Shown here: piece by piece, positions 8,724-15,668 of the stretch | Position numbering within the stretch: position 1 is the stretch's first letter | Layout: each line of letters starts with the position of its first letter | IMG/VR virus record: IMGVR_UViG_3300000117_000082 | Coordinates: 1 to 26,888 of that record | Length of the DNA stretch: 26,888 nucleotides | Direction: 5' to 3' (one strand) | From: a virus | Position numbers and translations under genes: made by a program | The notes under the pieces: model-generated | The model's input: only the letters and a program-made list of their open reading frames with translations | Told to the model about the DNA's origin: nothing | The model's database searches: none

Positions 8724-10607
8724 ATGGAAAACACAGTTAACGAAGGACAAACACAAGTTTACACAGATGGGCATATTGATGCTCAACCTGGTGTAAATAC
8801 AAATGCCCTTTATCTTAATAATCCCAACTCACAATTAATGGATATAATCCATGTATTGTTTAACCAAAGTGGTAGAATGTCAGATGGTGACAAAGGTGAT
8901 AAAATTGAACATAGTGGATCTATGACCGATCAACAAGTAATGACAATCTTAGTAGGAATGGGAATTCCACAACAAATGGCAATGAGTGGTATTGCTAAGT
9001 ATCGTGAAATGCATAAAGATCAATCCGATATATACACTGAAAATAATAATCAAAAAAATCATAACAAAATGAAATTTACATTAACAGACCTGTACGAAAA
9101 CGTTATGGATAGCATTAATGGATTGAAGGCAATGGATAATGACAATTCCAGAGTTTCGTATTCTGTTAAAGAATCTTTAACTGTTTTGGAAGAAGCATTA
9201 ACTGCATTTCCAATGAAACTTAAAAATGCTGACTTATCTGCAATTAGTGAAGAACTAGAAAATTCAGTTAGTCCAGACCTTAAGTTTAAAATTGCAAGAA
9301 ACTTATATACTAAATTATCTCAATCAACTTGGTTAAATCCAATTTCTGAATTAAGAGAGTATATAATGGAATCATATAACAATTCTAAGTGGTACTTTAG
9401 AATTAGTGAATCTATTGAAAGAACTTCAAATCAAAAAGGAAAATTAATGGAATCATTAAATGCTGATTTAGTTTCTTTATTAAATGAATCAGATGTAAAA
9501 TCTAAATTTTCTGTAGTTGCTGCAAATCACCCATGGTCAATGGATGCTAAGGCAATTATAAATGAAATGAATGCTGAAGACCAAAAGGTTGCATCTACCG
9601 CAAATGGTAAAGTTGTATCTATTCTTTCTCCAGTGTTAGAATCTGAAGAAGGTTTAACATTCCACTTACATGGAAAGAATTATACTTATAACGGAACTGA
9701 TATTACTGAAGCTAATGTAACTGATCCAAGATTCTTTGATGTATCTGAAGGTTTAAATATGTTCTCAAGAAATGGAAACATTCTTTCATTACATGGAGAA
9801 AATGGAAAATCATTAGAATACAACATTACTGAAGGAACTTTAACAATGGGTAAAGTTGATATGACTAATTATAGTATCATTGAGTTAAAAGAAGCTTTAT
9901 TGGCAACTAACTTCTCAGGATATAGAAACCAATGGCAAAATGATAAAATTTGCAAATTCTTTGAATCTGTTGATTTAATCGCTGAAATGGATAATTTCAC
10001 AACAGTACAAAATCAAGAATTCTTAGATGTATTTTTAACAATGATTGGAGTAAGTGAAGGTATTTACATTAATAAAGTAAATCCTGGAATGAACTTAAAT
10101 GAAATGTCAAAAATTGATACTGCTACTGAAACTGTTGAAATAGTAAAAGAGTTTATTAATTTCGATGTTTCTCCAATTCTTTCTGAAAGATTAATTGCTG
10201 AAGATAATGAAAAGGCAATTGAAGAAAATAAAAGAAAAGATCTCACTGATTCTATTTCTTTCTTAGAAGAAAAGAAATCTGAAGTTGAAGCTGCTATTAA
10301 AAAGTTAGGTGAAACTGAAGAATTAACTGAAGCTTTAAATTTATTAGCTGAAGAGTTAAAAGGAAAAGAAAAAGAATTAGCTGATTCATATATTTCTGAA
10401 AAAAAAACTAAAGACGACTATTTAAATGATGGTTTTGTAGAAGCATCACTGAAAGTAAACAGTCAAGGTTTAAAAAAGAGACAAGAAGTATTAGTTTCTG
10501 CTGAAGAATACGCTTCCTTAGGAGATGACGATATGTTAAGTATAATTATTCCTAAAACTGGAAAAAGTGTAGTAATGCCTAAAGGCGATTTAGAGGTTAA
10601 GATCTAA
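8724..10607 (+). CDS. Large putative structural/head-associated protein
   Basis: A 627-residue protein of unknown family. Residues 1-115 form a separate Asn/Gln/Gly-rich region with SMTDQQVMTILVGMGIPQQ. Residue 116 is an in-frame Met (MKFTLTDLYENV) whose upstream bases (AATAATAATCAAAAAAATC) look like the leaders of other genes here, so a second, shorter product is possible. The middle is mixed helix/strand with a beta-rich stretch (GLTFHLHGKNYTYNG). Residues about 493-575 are a charged coiled coil (Glu/Lys-rich, LLAEELKGKEKELA), followed by a small C-terminal domain ending MPKGDLEVKI. The late-type promoter upstream and the terminator downstream suggest a monocistronic or end-of-operon late gene, hence a virion protein. 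Confidence 0.7.
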   Translation: MENTVNEGQTQVYTDGHIDAQPGVNTNALYLNNPNSQLMDIIHVLFNQSGRMSDGDKGDKIEHSGSMTDQQVMTILVGMGIPQQMAMSGIAKYREMHKDQSDIYTENNNQKNHNKMKFTLTDLYENVMDSINGLKAMDNDNSRVSYSVKESLTVLEEALTAFPMKLKNADLSAISEELENSVSPDLKFKIARNLYTKLSQSTWLNPISELREYIMESYNNSKWYFRISESIERTSNQKGKLMESLNADLVSLLNESDVKSKFSVVAANHPWSMDAKAIINEMNAEDQKVASTANGKVVSILSPVLESEEGLTFHLHGKNYTYNGTDITEANVTDPRFFDVSEGLNMFSRNGNILSLHGENGKSLEYNITEGTLTMGKVDMTNYSIIELKEALLATNFSGYRNQWQNDKICKFFESVDLIAEMDNFTTVQNQEFLDVFLTMIGVSEGIYINKVNPGMNLNEMSKIDTATETVEIVKEFINFDVSPILSERLIAEDNEKAIEENKRKDLTDSISFLEEKKSEVEAAIKKLGETEELTEALNLLAEELKGKEKELADSYISEKKTKDDYLNDGFVEASLKVNSQGLKKRQEVLVSAEEYASLGDDDMLSIIIPKTGKSVVMPKGDLEVKI

Positions 10608-10640
10608 GATATAAAATACATTCTAGTTTAATATAATTAG

Positions 10641-10675
10641 AGGACCGATTGGAATTAAACAATCGGTCCTTTTTT
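10641..10675 (+). terminator. Rho-independent terminator
   Basis: A perfect 11-bp stem, AGGACCGATTG (10641-10651) and CAATCGGTCCT (10660-10670), with an 8-nt loop and a T-run to 10675. It ends the transcription unit of the gene at 8724-10607 and isolates it from the gp55 gene that follows. Confidence 0.92.
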
Positions 10676-10685
10676 GTATATAATA
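10676..10685 (+). promoter_or_regulatory. Variant late-type promoter motif upstream of gp55
   Basis: GTATATAATA directly after the terminator T-run ends 19 nt before the ATG at 10705. It is a degenerate version of AATATATAAA at the same spacing. If functional, the late sigma gene could support its own expression. Confidence 0.3.
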
Positions 10686-10704
10686 ATAAAATAAACTAAA
10701 GCTA

Positions 10705-11070
10705 ATGGCAAGAAAAAGAAATTATTTAAACAATAGAGATTTATTAGATCAAATTGTTTTATCAAAAGAGCAAGGTGAATTAACGCCAAAGGCATTAGAG
10801 TTTTTAATGTTACTAGCTGATAAGTGTTCAAGAAAATTAACATATAGAAATCCAGAAGATAGGCAAGATTGTATTGCTTATGCTTATATGGATCTTTATA
10901 GATATTGGAGAAATTTTAATCCAGAAAAAAGTACTAATGCATTTGCTTATTTTACTGAAATAGCAAAAAGAGGATTTGCAAAAGGTTGGAATAAATTACA
11001 TCCAAAGAAATATCATGGTACTGTATCAATTAATGGTAGTGCTGATAGCGAAGGAATTTATACAATATAG
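10705..11070 (+). CDS. 55: Late-transcription sigma factor, T4 gp55-like
   Basis: A 121-residue protein with a conserved sigma region 2-like core: CSRKLTYRNPEDRQDCIAYA, then YMDLYRYWRNFNPEKSTNAF, then AYFTEIAKRGFAKGWNKLHP. This resembles T4 and cyanophage gp55, the small sigma that directs host RNA polymerase to late promoters together with the sliding clamp. T4 gp55 has 185 residues, so this version is compact and appears to lack much of the C-terminal extension. It begins the block gp55, gp4, unknown, portal, protease-scaffold, capsid. Recognised from motif and length, not from a search. Confidence 0.8.
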   Translation: MARKRNYLNNRDLLDQIVLSKEQGELTPKALEFLMLLADKCSRKLTYRNPEDRQDCIAYAYMDLYRYWRNFNPEKSTNAFAYFTEIAKRGFAKGWNKLHPKKYHGTVSINGSADSEGIYTI

Positions 11071-11080
11071 TTAATCGCCT

Positions 11081-11557
11081 ATGAGCATTAAAAAGGTAAA
11101 GCCTACTTCAAAGTCTGGATTTAAACAAGGTTATTATAAACCTAAATACCCTCAGAAGTATCGAGGAGAAGGACCTATCATATATAGAAGTAGCTGGGAA
11201 AGAAAATTTTGTTATTGGTGTGATCATAATATGGATGTTATTTACTGGATATCTGAACCTTTTTCTATACCTTATTTTAATTTACTAGATAATAAGTTTC
11301 ATAAGTATTATCCAGATTTTTTCTTTAAGATAAAAAAGGGAGATAAAACTGAAGAATATGTAGTGGAAATAAAACCTAAGGCTCAATTACAAAAACCTAA
11401 GGAACCTAAAAGAAAAACAGCAAAAGCATTAAAGAATTTTAAATATGCTTACGAATCATATGTAAGAAATTTGTGTAAAACAAATGCACTTAATAAAATG
11501 GCAAAAGAAAGAAATTGTAAAGTAATGTTGTTAACTGAAGATTCAAATTTATTTTAA
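11081..11557 (+). CDS. 4: Head completion nuclease, T4 gp4-like
   Basis: 158 residues, compared with about 150 in T4 gp4 (also called gp50/65), which finishes packaged heads before tail joining. The sequence has the TnsA/PD-(D/E)xK-type nuclease core. YRSSWERKF carries Glu40, followed by a strand-rich ISEPFSIPYFNLLDNKFHK, then YYPDFFF with Asp79, and VVEIKPK with Glu96 and Lys98. A basic helical C-terminus follows. It starts 10 bp after the gp55 stop and its last base overlaps the A of the next ATG (TTTTAATGG), indicating co-translation with the downstream unknown gene. Confidence 0.85.
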   Translation: MSIKKVKPTSKSGFKQGYYKPKYPQKYRGEGPIIYRSSWERKFCYWCDHNMDVIYWISEPFSIPYFNLLDNKFHKYYPDFFFKIKKGDKTEEYVVEIKPKAQLQKPKEPKRKTAKALKNFKYAYESYVRNLCKTNALNKMAKERNCKVMLLTEDSNLF

Positions 11558-12135
11558 TGGCACTAATAGGAGAATTTAAAGAAGATTTAGATATTTACTT
11601 AACAGATAGTAAAGGTAGAAGAGGTGCATCTAAACAATCACAGATTGATATACCTAGAGTTTCTGCAAAGAGTGATGGTGTTTTAAATCCTGGTCAAATG
11701 TATTGTTTTAATTATTATACTGAAGATGAATTATTTTATGATACTAAACCATTAGTGATAGGTTTAGGAGAATCTGATAACGGACATCAGCTTGGAATTA
11801 ATTTACATTACATGCCGTATGAGGCTAGGCTTCCTTTTTTAACTGAACTTACCGTATCATTACAGTCTCAAATAAAAGCATTAACTAAAAATGAAGCTGC
11901 TTTTAATGCTGAAATGCAAAAACCTATTACTAACTTTAGGTGGGAATTTGTTAAGAGAGCATACGGAAAGAAATATAATTTAACTTACTGTACAAGACAG
12001 TATATGATAAAGAAAATGAGAAATCCTTATGTATTAGCATATGAGGATTGGTATGTTGGGGCTGTTAATAATGAAAACCAATTTTATGGTGGGAATATTA
12101 ACCAAGCTCAAGCATTATACTATAAGAATATATAA
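11557..12135 (+). CDS. Conserved T4-type hypothetical, likely virion-assembly protein
   Basis: A 192-residue protein that contains GQMYCFNYYTEDELFYDTKP and then LVIGLGESDNGHQLGINLHY followed by MPYEARLPFL. A similar Y-x-F...LP/DTKPLVI...G-INLHY-P pattern recurs, from memory, in a protein family of marine T4-like phages encoded near head genes. I cannot assign the T4 gene number with confidence; a DNA-end protector/head-completion role (gp2-like) is one possibility. The C-terminus is basic (WEFVKRAYGKKYNLTYCTRQ). It is translationally coupled to gp4 upstream and lies directly before the portal, which supports a packaging or head-completion role. Confidence 0.6.
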   Translation: MALIGEFKEDLDIYLTDSKGRRGASKQSQIDIPRVSAKSDGVLNPGQMYCFNYYTEDELFYDTKPLVIGLGESDNGHQLGINLHYMPYEARLPFLTELTVSLQSQIKALTKNEAAFNAEMQKPITNFRWEFVKRAYGKKYNLTYCTRQYMIKKMRNPYVLAYEDWYVGAVNNENQFYGGNINQAQALYYKNI

Positions 12136-12136
12136 A
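12127..12136 (+). promoter_or_regulatory. Late-type promoter motif AATATATAAA before portal
   Basis: This copy overlaps the last codons and stop of the preceding gene (AAT ATA TAA) and ends exactly 19 nt before the portal ATG at 12156. Keeping the motif at the same distance even inside a coding end argues for function. Confidence 0.5.
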
Positions 12137-12155
12137 CTAATAATAAAAATAGATT

Positions 12156-13802
12156 ATGGCAGGTTTTACAGATAGAAGAGGTCCTTTAAGTACAGGAAAT
12201 CCCGTAAGAAGACTTCTAAAAGATCTTTCTAATTTAGGAATGGCATATGATGATATGATCATTCGTAATTCACGTGCAGTAGGCTTTACTGAAAATCAAA
12301 TGGGTTATTCATTTAATCCAATGGGATCAGATGGCGATGATATGTATGGAGCGTTTGCTGCACTATCATTAACTGATACAAACTTAAAAAAGAATATTGC
12401 ATTCTTTGATCAAGACTATGTTAGGAAAAGAGATCAACTTAGAACTTTTGCAGTACAAGATGAAATAGAAGATATCTTAGATGTATTAACTGATGAAGCA
12501 ATTGTATTTGATGAATCTAATTATATGGCTTATGCAGACTTTAATGGTCACATTGGAGAATCAATCGAAGAAGAAATTAATGATGTATATAATAATATCT
12601 ATAATTACTTTGGATTTAATGACTCTGTTGCCCCGTGGAATTATTTTAGAAAATGGTTAATAGACGGTTATCTTGCATTTGAAATAGTTTATAATGATAA
12701 ACAAACAGAGATTATCGGTTTTAAAGAATTAGATCCAATATCATTAATGCCAGGTATTGATACTGATGATGGTAAAAAAGTTTGGATTCAATATAAAGGT
12801 GAAGGTGCAAAGGAAAGAACATTATGGGATTCTCAAATAATATACATTTCATATTCTTCAGTAAATTCACCAATGAGAATATCTTATGTTGAAAGATTAA
12901 TAAGATCTTTTAACCTTTTAAGAATAATGGAACATAGTAGAATTATCTGGGCTGTATCTAATGCTTCATTTAAAACACAGTTTACAATACCTGTTGGTGG
13001 TAAATCTAAAACAAGAGCAAAACAATCTCTAGCAACATTAATGAATTCATATCGTGAGGTTGTAGACTTTAACTTTGAAAGTGGTGAGATTCAAACTAAT
13101 GGTAAACCAATGATGCCATTCAATAAAGAATATTGGTTACCTTCTAAAGATGGTGAATCACCTGAAATTACAACATTAGGTGGTGATGGTCCCGATTTAG
13201 GTGATACTGAATCTTTAAAATACTTTTCAGATAAATTACAATTAGCTTCTAAGATACCATTCTCTAGATTTGATAGAGAAGGAGGTAATACTTATGATAT
13301 GGAAGCAAGTGGTATGTTAAGAGATGAAATTAAATTTGGAAGATTTATTTCAAGATTAAGATCAATATGGCAAGAAATATTAGTTAAACCTGTATATCTT
13401 CAAATGTGTCTTAATCATCCTGAATTAAAAAATGACATTGCATTTAAAGCTGGGTTAGGTTTAAACTTTATAAAGGATAACGTTTTTGAAGAAATGAAAG
13501 AAATGGAATTGCAAACAAAGCGAGTAGATTTTATAGGTAATATGAAAACTCAATTAAGTACAATGACTGCTGATATGGAAGAAATACCATATTTTGATTT
13601 AGGATTCTTAATTAAGAGATATGGCGGATTTACACGTGATGATATTAAAGCGAACGCCCGAGCTAAAGAACGTACTGAGTTAGAAGCAGATGGTTATAAG
13701 GAAGAAGATATTGAAAAGATCTTGTTAGGAGCAAATCCTAAAGATTTTAAGCCTGAGAAGAAATCTGATGGAATAGATGAAGACCCATTAGCTGGAATCT
13801 AA
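12156..13802 (+). CDS. 20: Portal vertex protein, T4 gp20-like
   Basis: Dodecameric portal of the capsid through which DNA is packaged and to which the neck attaches. 548 residues, compared with 524 in T4 gp20. Recognisable T4-type segments are RDQLRTFAVQDEIEDILDVL, TDEAIVFDESNYMAYADFN, a wing/stem region with KELDPISLMPGIDTDDGKKVW, RLIRSFNLLRIMEHSRIIWA, and PFSRFDREGGNTYDMEASG. The C-terminal helix region has the PYFDLGFLIKRYGGFTRDDI signature followed by an acidic tail. The late-type motif lies 19 nt upstream. Next in order come protease-scaffold and capsid protein, the conserved T4 order 20-21-22-23. Confidence 0.95.
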   Translation: MAGFTDRRGPLSTGNPVRRLLKDLSNLGMAYDDMIIRNSRAVGFTENQMGYSFNPMGSDGDDMYGAFAALSLTDTNLKKNIAFFDQDYVRKRDQLRTFAVQDEIEDILDVLTDEAIVFDESNYMAYADFNGHIGESIEEEINDVYNNIYNYFGFNDSVAPWNYFRKWLIDGYLAFEIVYNDKQTEIIGFKELDPISLMPGIDTDDGKKVWIQYKGEGAKERTLWDSQIIYISYSSVNSPMRISYVERLIRSFNLLRIMEHSRIIWAVSNASFKTQFTIPVGGKSKTRAKQSLATLMNSYREVVDFNFESGEIQTNGKPMMPFNKEYWLPSKDGESPEITTLGGDGPDLGDTESLKYFSDKLQLASKIPFSRFDREGGNTYDMEASGMLRDEIKFGRFISRLRSIWQEILVKPVYLQMCLNHPELKNDIAFKAGLGLNFIKDNVFEEMKEMELQTKRVDFIGNMKTQLSTMTADMEEIPYFDLGFLIKRYGGFTRDDIKANARAKERTELEADGYKEEDIEKILLGANPKDFKPEKKSDGIDEDPLAGI

Positions 13803-13818
13803 AAACTATCAAGAGTTA

Positions 13819-13828
13819 TAATATATAA
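13819..13828 (+). promoter_or_regulatory. Late-type promoter motif AATATATAAA before protease-scaffold gene
   Basis: Lies in the 45-bp gap after the portal gene and ends 19 nt before the ATG at 13848, the same spacing as the copies before 8724 and 12156. Confidence 0.5.
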
Positions 13829-13847
13829 ATCAAATAATACTAGAAAG

Positions 13848-15560
13848 ATGTCTAATAAGAAACTTTTAATTCTAGAAAGATCTAAGTCAAACTTAAGTAT
13901 GACAAAGGCCGAAGATGGCTCTGTTGTACTTGAAGGCGTATTTACTGAGATCGGAGTAAAGAATAAAAACAATAGAATATATGAAGAAGCTGAAGTACTT
14001 CCTCATATAAATGAATTAAAGGAAAAGGTAAAAACTAATAAACTATTAGGTGAACTTGACCATCCAAAAGATTTTGATATTAGTCTATCAAATGTTTCTC
14101 ATGTTATTGAGGATTTAGATTATGATAGTGATAAGAAACAGGTTCTAGGAAGAATAAGATTATTAAATACTTCAAAAGGTAAAGAAGCTCAGGCATTAAT
14201 AGAAGATGGTATTCCATTGCATATTTCTAGTAGAGCTGCTGGAACTGTTGATGAGGCAGGTAAAGTAAAAATTAAAAAATTCTTTACATATGATTTAGTT
14301 GCTGATCCTGGATTTGAAAATGCAGAATTGGCTAGAGTTAATGAATCATTCGGTTTTGAAAATACTGAAGGATTATACATTTATGAAATGGACAACTCAG
14401 AAGATGAAATAAATAAAACAAATAAAACAGATCTAATAATGGAAAATACAGCAGACAAATTTGTAACCGTTGACGATTTTAATAAGTACACTGAATATGT
14501 AAAGAATACATTAGATAGTGTTAAGGAATCTGCAAATTCAAATAACGATGAGTTAATTGAAAAGCTAGTTAAATATACTGAGCATATTGCAGAGAAAGTA
14601 AATCAGGTTACTGATTATACTGAATACTTATCAGAAAATCTTGACAAGAGTATATCTCACTCTGACTACTTAGCAGAGAATATCGACAAAATTAAAAATT
14701 ATGCTTCTTACTTAGGAGAAGAGCTAGATAGTTCAATTCAATATACTGAGCATGTTGCTGAACAAGCAGATAAAGGAATTGCATATTCTAATTATTTAGG
14801 TGAAAGCTTAGATAAAGGAATTAAGTATTCTGAATATGTTGCTGAAAAGGTTGATCAAAATATTGCTTATTCTGAATATCTTGGAGAAAATGTAGATAAG
14901 AGTATTAAATATTCTGAATACATTGCAGAAAATGTAGCAGCTGTAACTACTGAATCAATTAATGAAGAATCATCTGATCCAGTAATTGAAGAAGCTATTA
15001 ATGAATCAGTTGAAATTAAAGAAGAAAAGAAATCTTATAAAGATACTATTAGTGAAAAATTAGAAAGTTTAATTTCTAAGGCTGAATCTAAAAATGTTTC
15101 TGAAATGCACTTTATGAATTTCTTGTCAGAATCTAAGAAGAATGAATTTGATTCTTTATCTGAAGATAAGCAAGGATTAATAGTTGAATCAATGAATAAA
15201 GATTCTATTATGTCAACTGTACAAGCTGAAAATGTTTGGGAATCATGTTTTATAGTAGAAAGAAAGGCAATTAACTTTATTGATGATATGCCATCAAAGT
15301 ATTCTGATAAATGGAATGCTCTTTCTGAAAATAGAAAAGAACAAATTATTGCTGAATCTAAATTCCACTCTTTAAGTACTCCTTATGCCATTAATAACTT
15401 TTGGCAAACAAGAGATCTTAGAGATACTCAAATGAATTTAGAAACACTAAACGAAAGTAAAACTGCTGCTGAAGCTGCTCAAACAAAATCTGAGCCATTA
15501 TTAAATGAAAGCTATTCAGCAGATTTAATTCAAAAAATGAAATTCAGATTAAATAGATAA
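13848..15560 (+). CDS. 21: Fused prohead protease (gp21-like) and core scaffold (gp22-like)
   Basis: 570 residues, compared with 212 for T4 gp21 and 269 for gp22. Residues about 1-190 match the gp21 serine protease: VFTEIGVKNKNNRIYEE, LLGELDHPKDF with candidate catalytic His72, then VSHVIEDL, and HISSRAAGT with candidate catalytic Ser127/Ser128. After an Asn/Lys/Asp-rich linker (residues 183-197) the protein becomes helical and acidic, as scaffold proteins are, with eight full copies plus part of a ninth of a 14-residue repeat (residues 243-363). The C-terminus holds VNES/LNES motifs that resemble prohead-protease sites and ends basic (KMKFRLNR). A start-like in-frame ATG at 14439 (residue 198) could give free scaffold. 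T4 order portal-protease-scaffold-capsid is kept. Confidence 0.85.
   Translation: MSNKKLLILERSKSNLSMTKAEDGSVVLEGVFTEIGVKNKNNRIYEEAEVLPHINELKEKVKTNKLLGELDHPKDFDISLSNVSHVIEDLDYDSDKKQVLGRIRLLNTSKGKEAQALIEDGIPLHISSRAAGTVDEAGKVKIKKFFTYDLVADPGFENAELARVNESFGFENTEGLYIYEMDNSEDEINKTNKTDLIMENTADKFVTVDDFNKYTEYVKNTLDSVKESANSNNDELIEKLVKYTEHIAEKVNQVTDYTEYLSENLDKSISHSDYLAENIDKIKNYASYLGEELDSSIQYTEHVAEQADKGIAYSNYLGESLDKGIKYSEYVAEKVDQNIAYSEYLGENVDKSIKYSEYIAENVAAVTTESINEESSDPVIEEAINESVEIKEEKKSYKDTISEKLESLISKAESKNVSEMHFMNFLSESKKNEFDSLSEDKQGLIVESMNKDSIMSTVQAENVWESCFIVERKAINFIDDMPSKYSDKWNALSENRKEQIIAESKFHSLSTPYAINNFWQTRDLRDTQMNLETLNESKTAAEAAQTKSEPLLNESYSADLIQKMKFRLNR
14439..15560 (+). CDS. 22: Possible nested scaffold product from internal ATG
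   Basis: In-frame ATG at residue 198 of the fused gene. The preceding bases (GAAATAAATAAAACAAATAA and a further short A/T stretch) read like an intergenic leader of this phage and encode a low-complexity linker. The product would be 373 residues containing the whole 14-residue repeat region. It would be comparable in concept to the nested lambda gpC/Nu3 protease-scaffold pair, but is only a proposal. Confidence 0.35.
   Translation: MENTADKFVTVDDFNKYTEYVKNTLDSVKESANSNNDELIEKLVKYTEHIAEKVNQVTDYTEYLSENLDKSISHSDYLAENIDKIKNYASYLGEELDSSIQYTEHVAEQADKGIAYSNYLGESLDKGIKYSEYVAEKVDQNIAYSEYLGENVDKSIKYSEYIAENVAAVTTESINEESSDPVIEEAINESVEIKEEKKSYKDTISEKLESLISKAESKNVSEMHFMNFLSESKKNEFDSLSEDKQGLIVESMNKDSIMSTVQAENVWESCFIVERKAINFIDDMPSKYSDKWNALSENRKEQIIAESKFHSLSTPYAINNFWQTRDLRDTQMNLETLNESKTAAEAAQTKSEPLLNESYSADLIQKMKFRLNR
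14574..14936 (+). repeat. Tandem 42-bp (14-residue) coding repeat
   Basis: Eight full 42-bp units and a final partial one (YSEYIAENV). The residue pattern is Y-S/T-E-Y-L/V-A/G-E-x-V/L-D-K-x-I-x. Two heptads per unit with regular Tyr, Leu/Val and Ile suggest a long amphipathic helix or coiled coil. The DNA copies are divergent at third positions, so it is an old, protein-level repeat. Confidence 0.85.
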
Positions 15561-15622
15561 TCATTTAATCTAAACAATATAATCGAATAGTCAAGAAGAA
15601 AAGGACTCAGGCGATTAGAAAC

Positions 15623-15641
15623 GGAATATTAATAGTATTCC
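15623..15641 (+). promoter_or_regulatory. Leader hairpin upstream of major capsid gene
   Basis: GGAATA (15623-15628) pairs with TATTCC (15636-15641), extendable by one T-G pair, 27 nt before the capsid ATG. The whole 108-base leader (15561-15668) is longer than other gaps here. A candidate -10-like AATATAAT at 15576-15583 would make an 80-90 nt leader. It may stabilise the highly expressed mRNA; no T-run, so not a terminator. Confidence 0.35.
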
Positions 15642-15668
15642 ACAAAATGCGAAAAATAATTTTAAATA

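Noticed and set aside
8430-8786. 118-codon reverse-strand ORF across the end of the 7669-8670 gene
   Set aside because: Overlaps two well-supported forward genes and a promoter motif; composition (Ser/Leu/Val/Cys-rich) is typical of an antisense shadow.
10395-10412. Second A9-C tract resembling A AAA AAC in the 8724-10607 gene
   Set aside because: The zero-frame codons are AAA AAA ACT, so the heptamer is out of phase, and the ORF continues normally; used only as a comparison for run-length fidelity.
15601-15660. Possible tRNA or small RNA in the capsid leader
   Set aside because: No cloverleaf arms or acceptor stem could be drawn; only one short hairpin is present.
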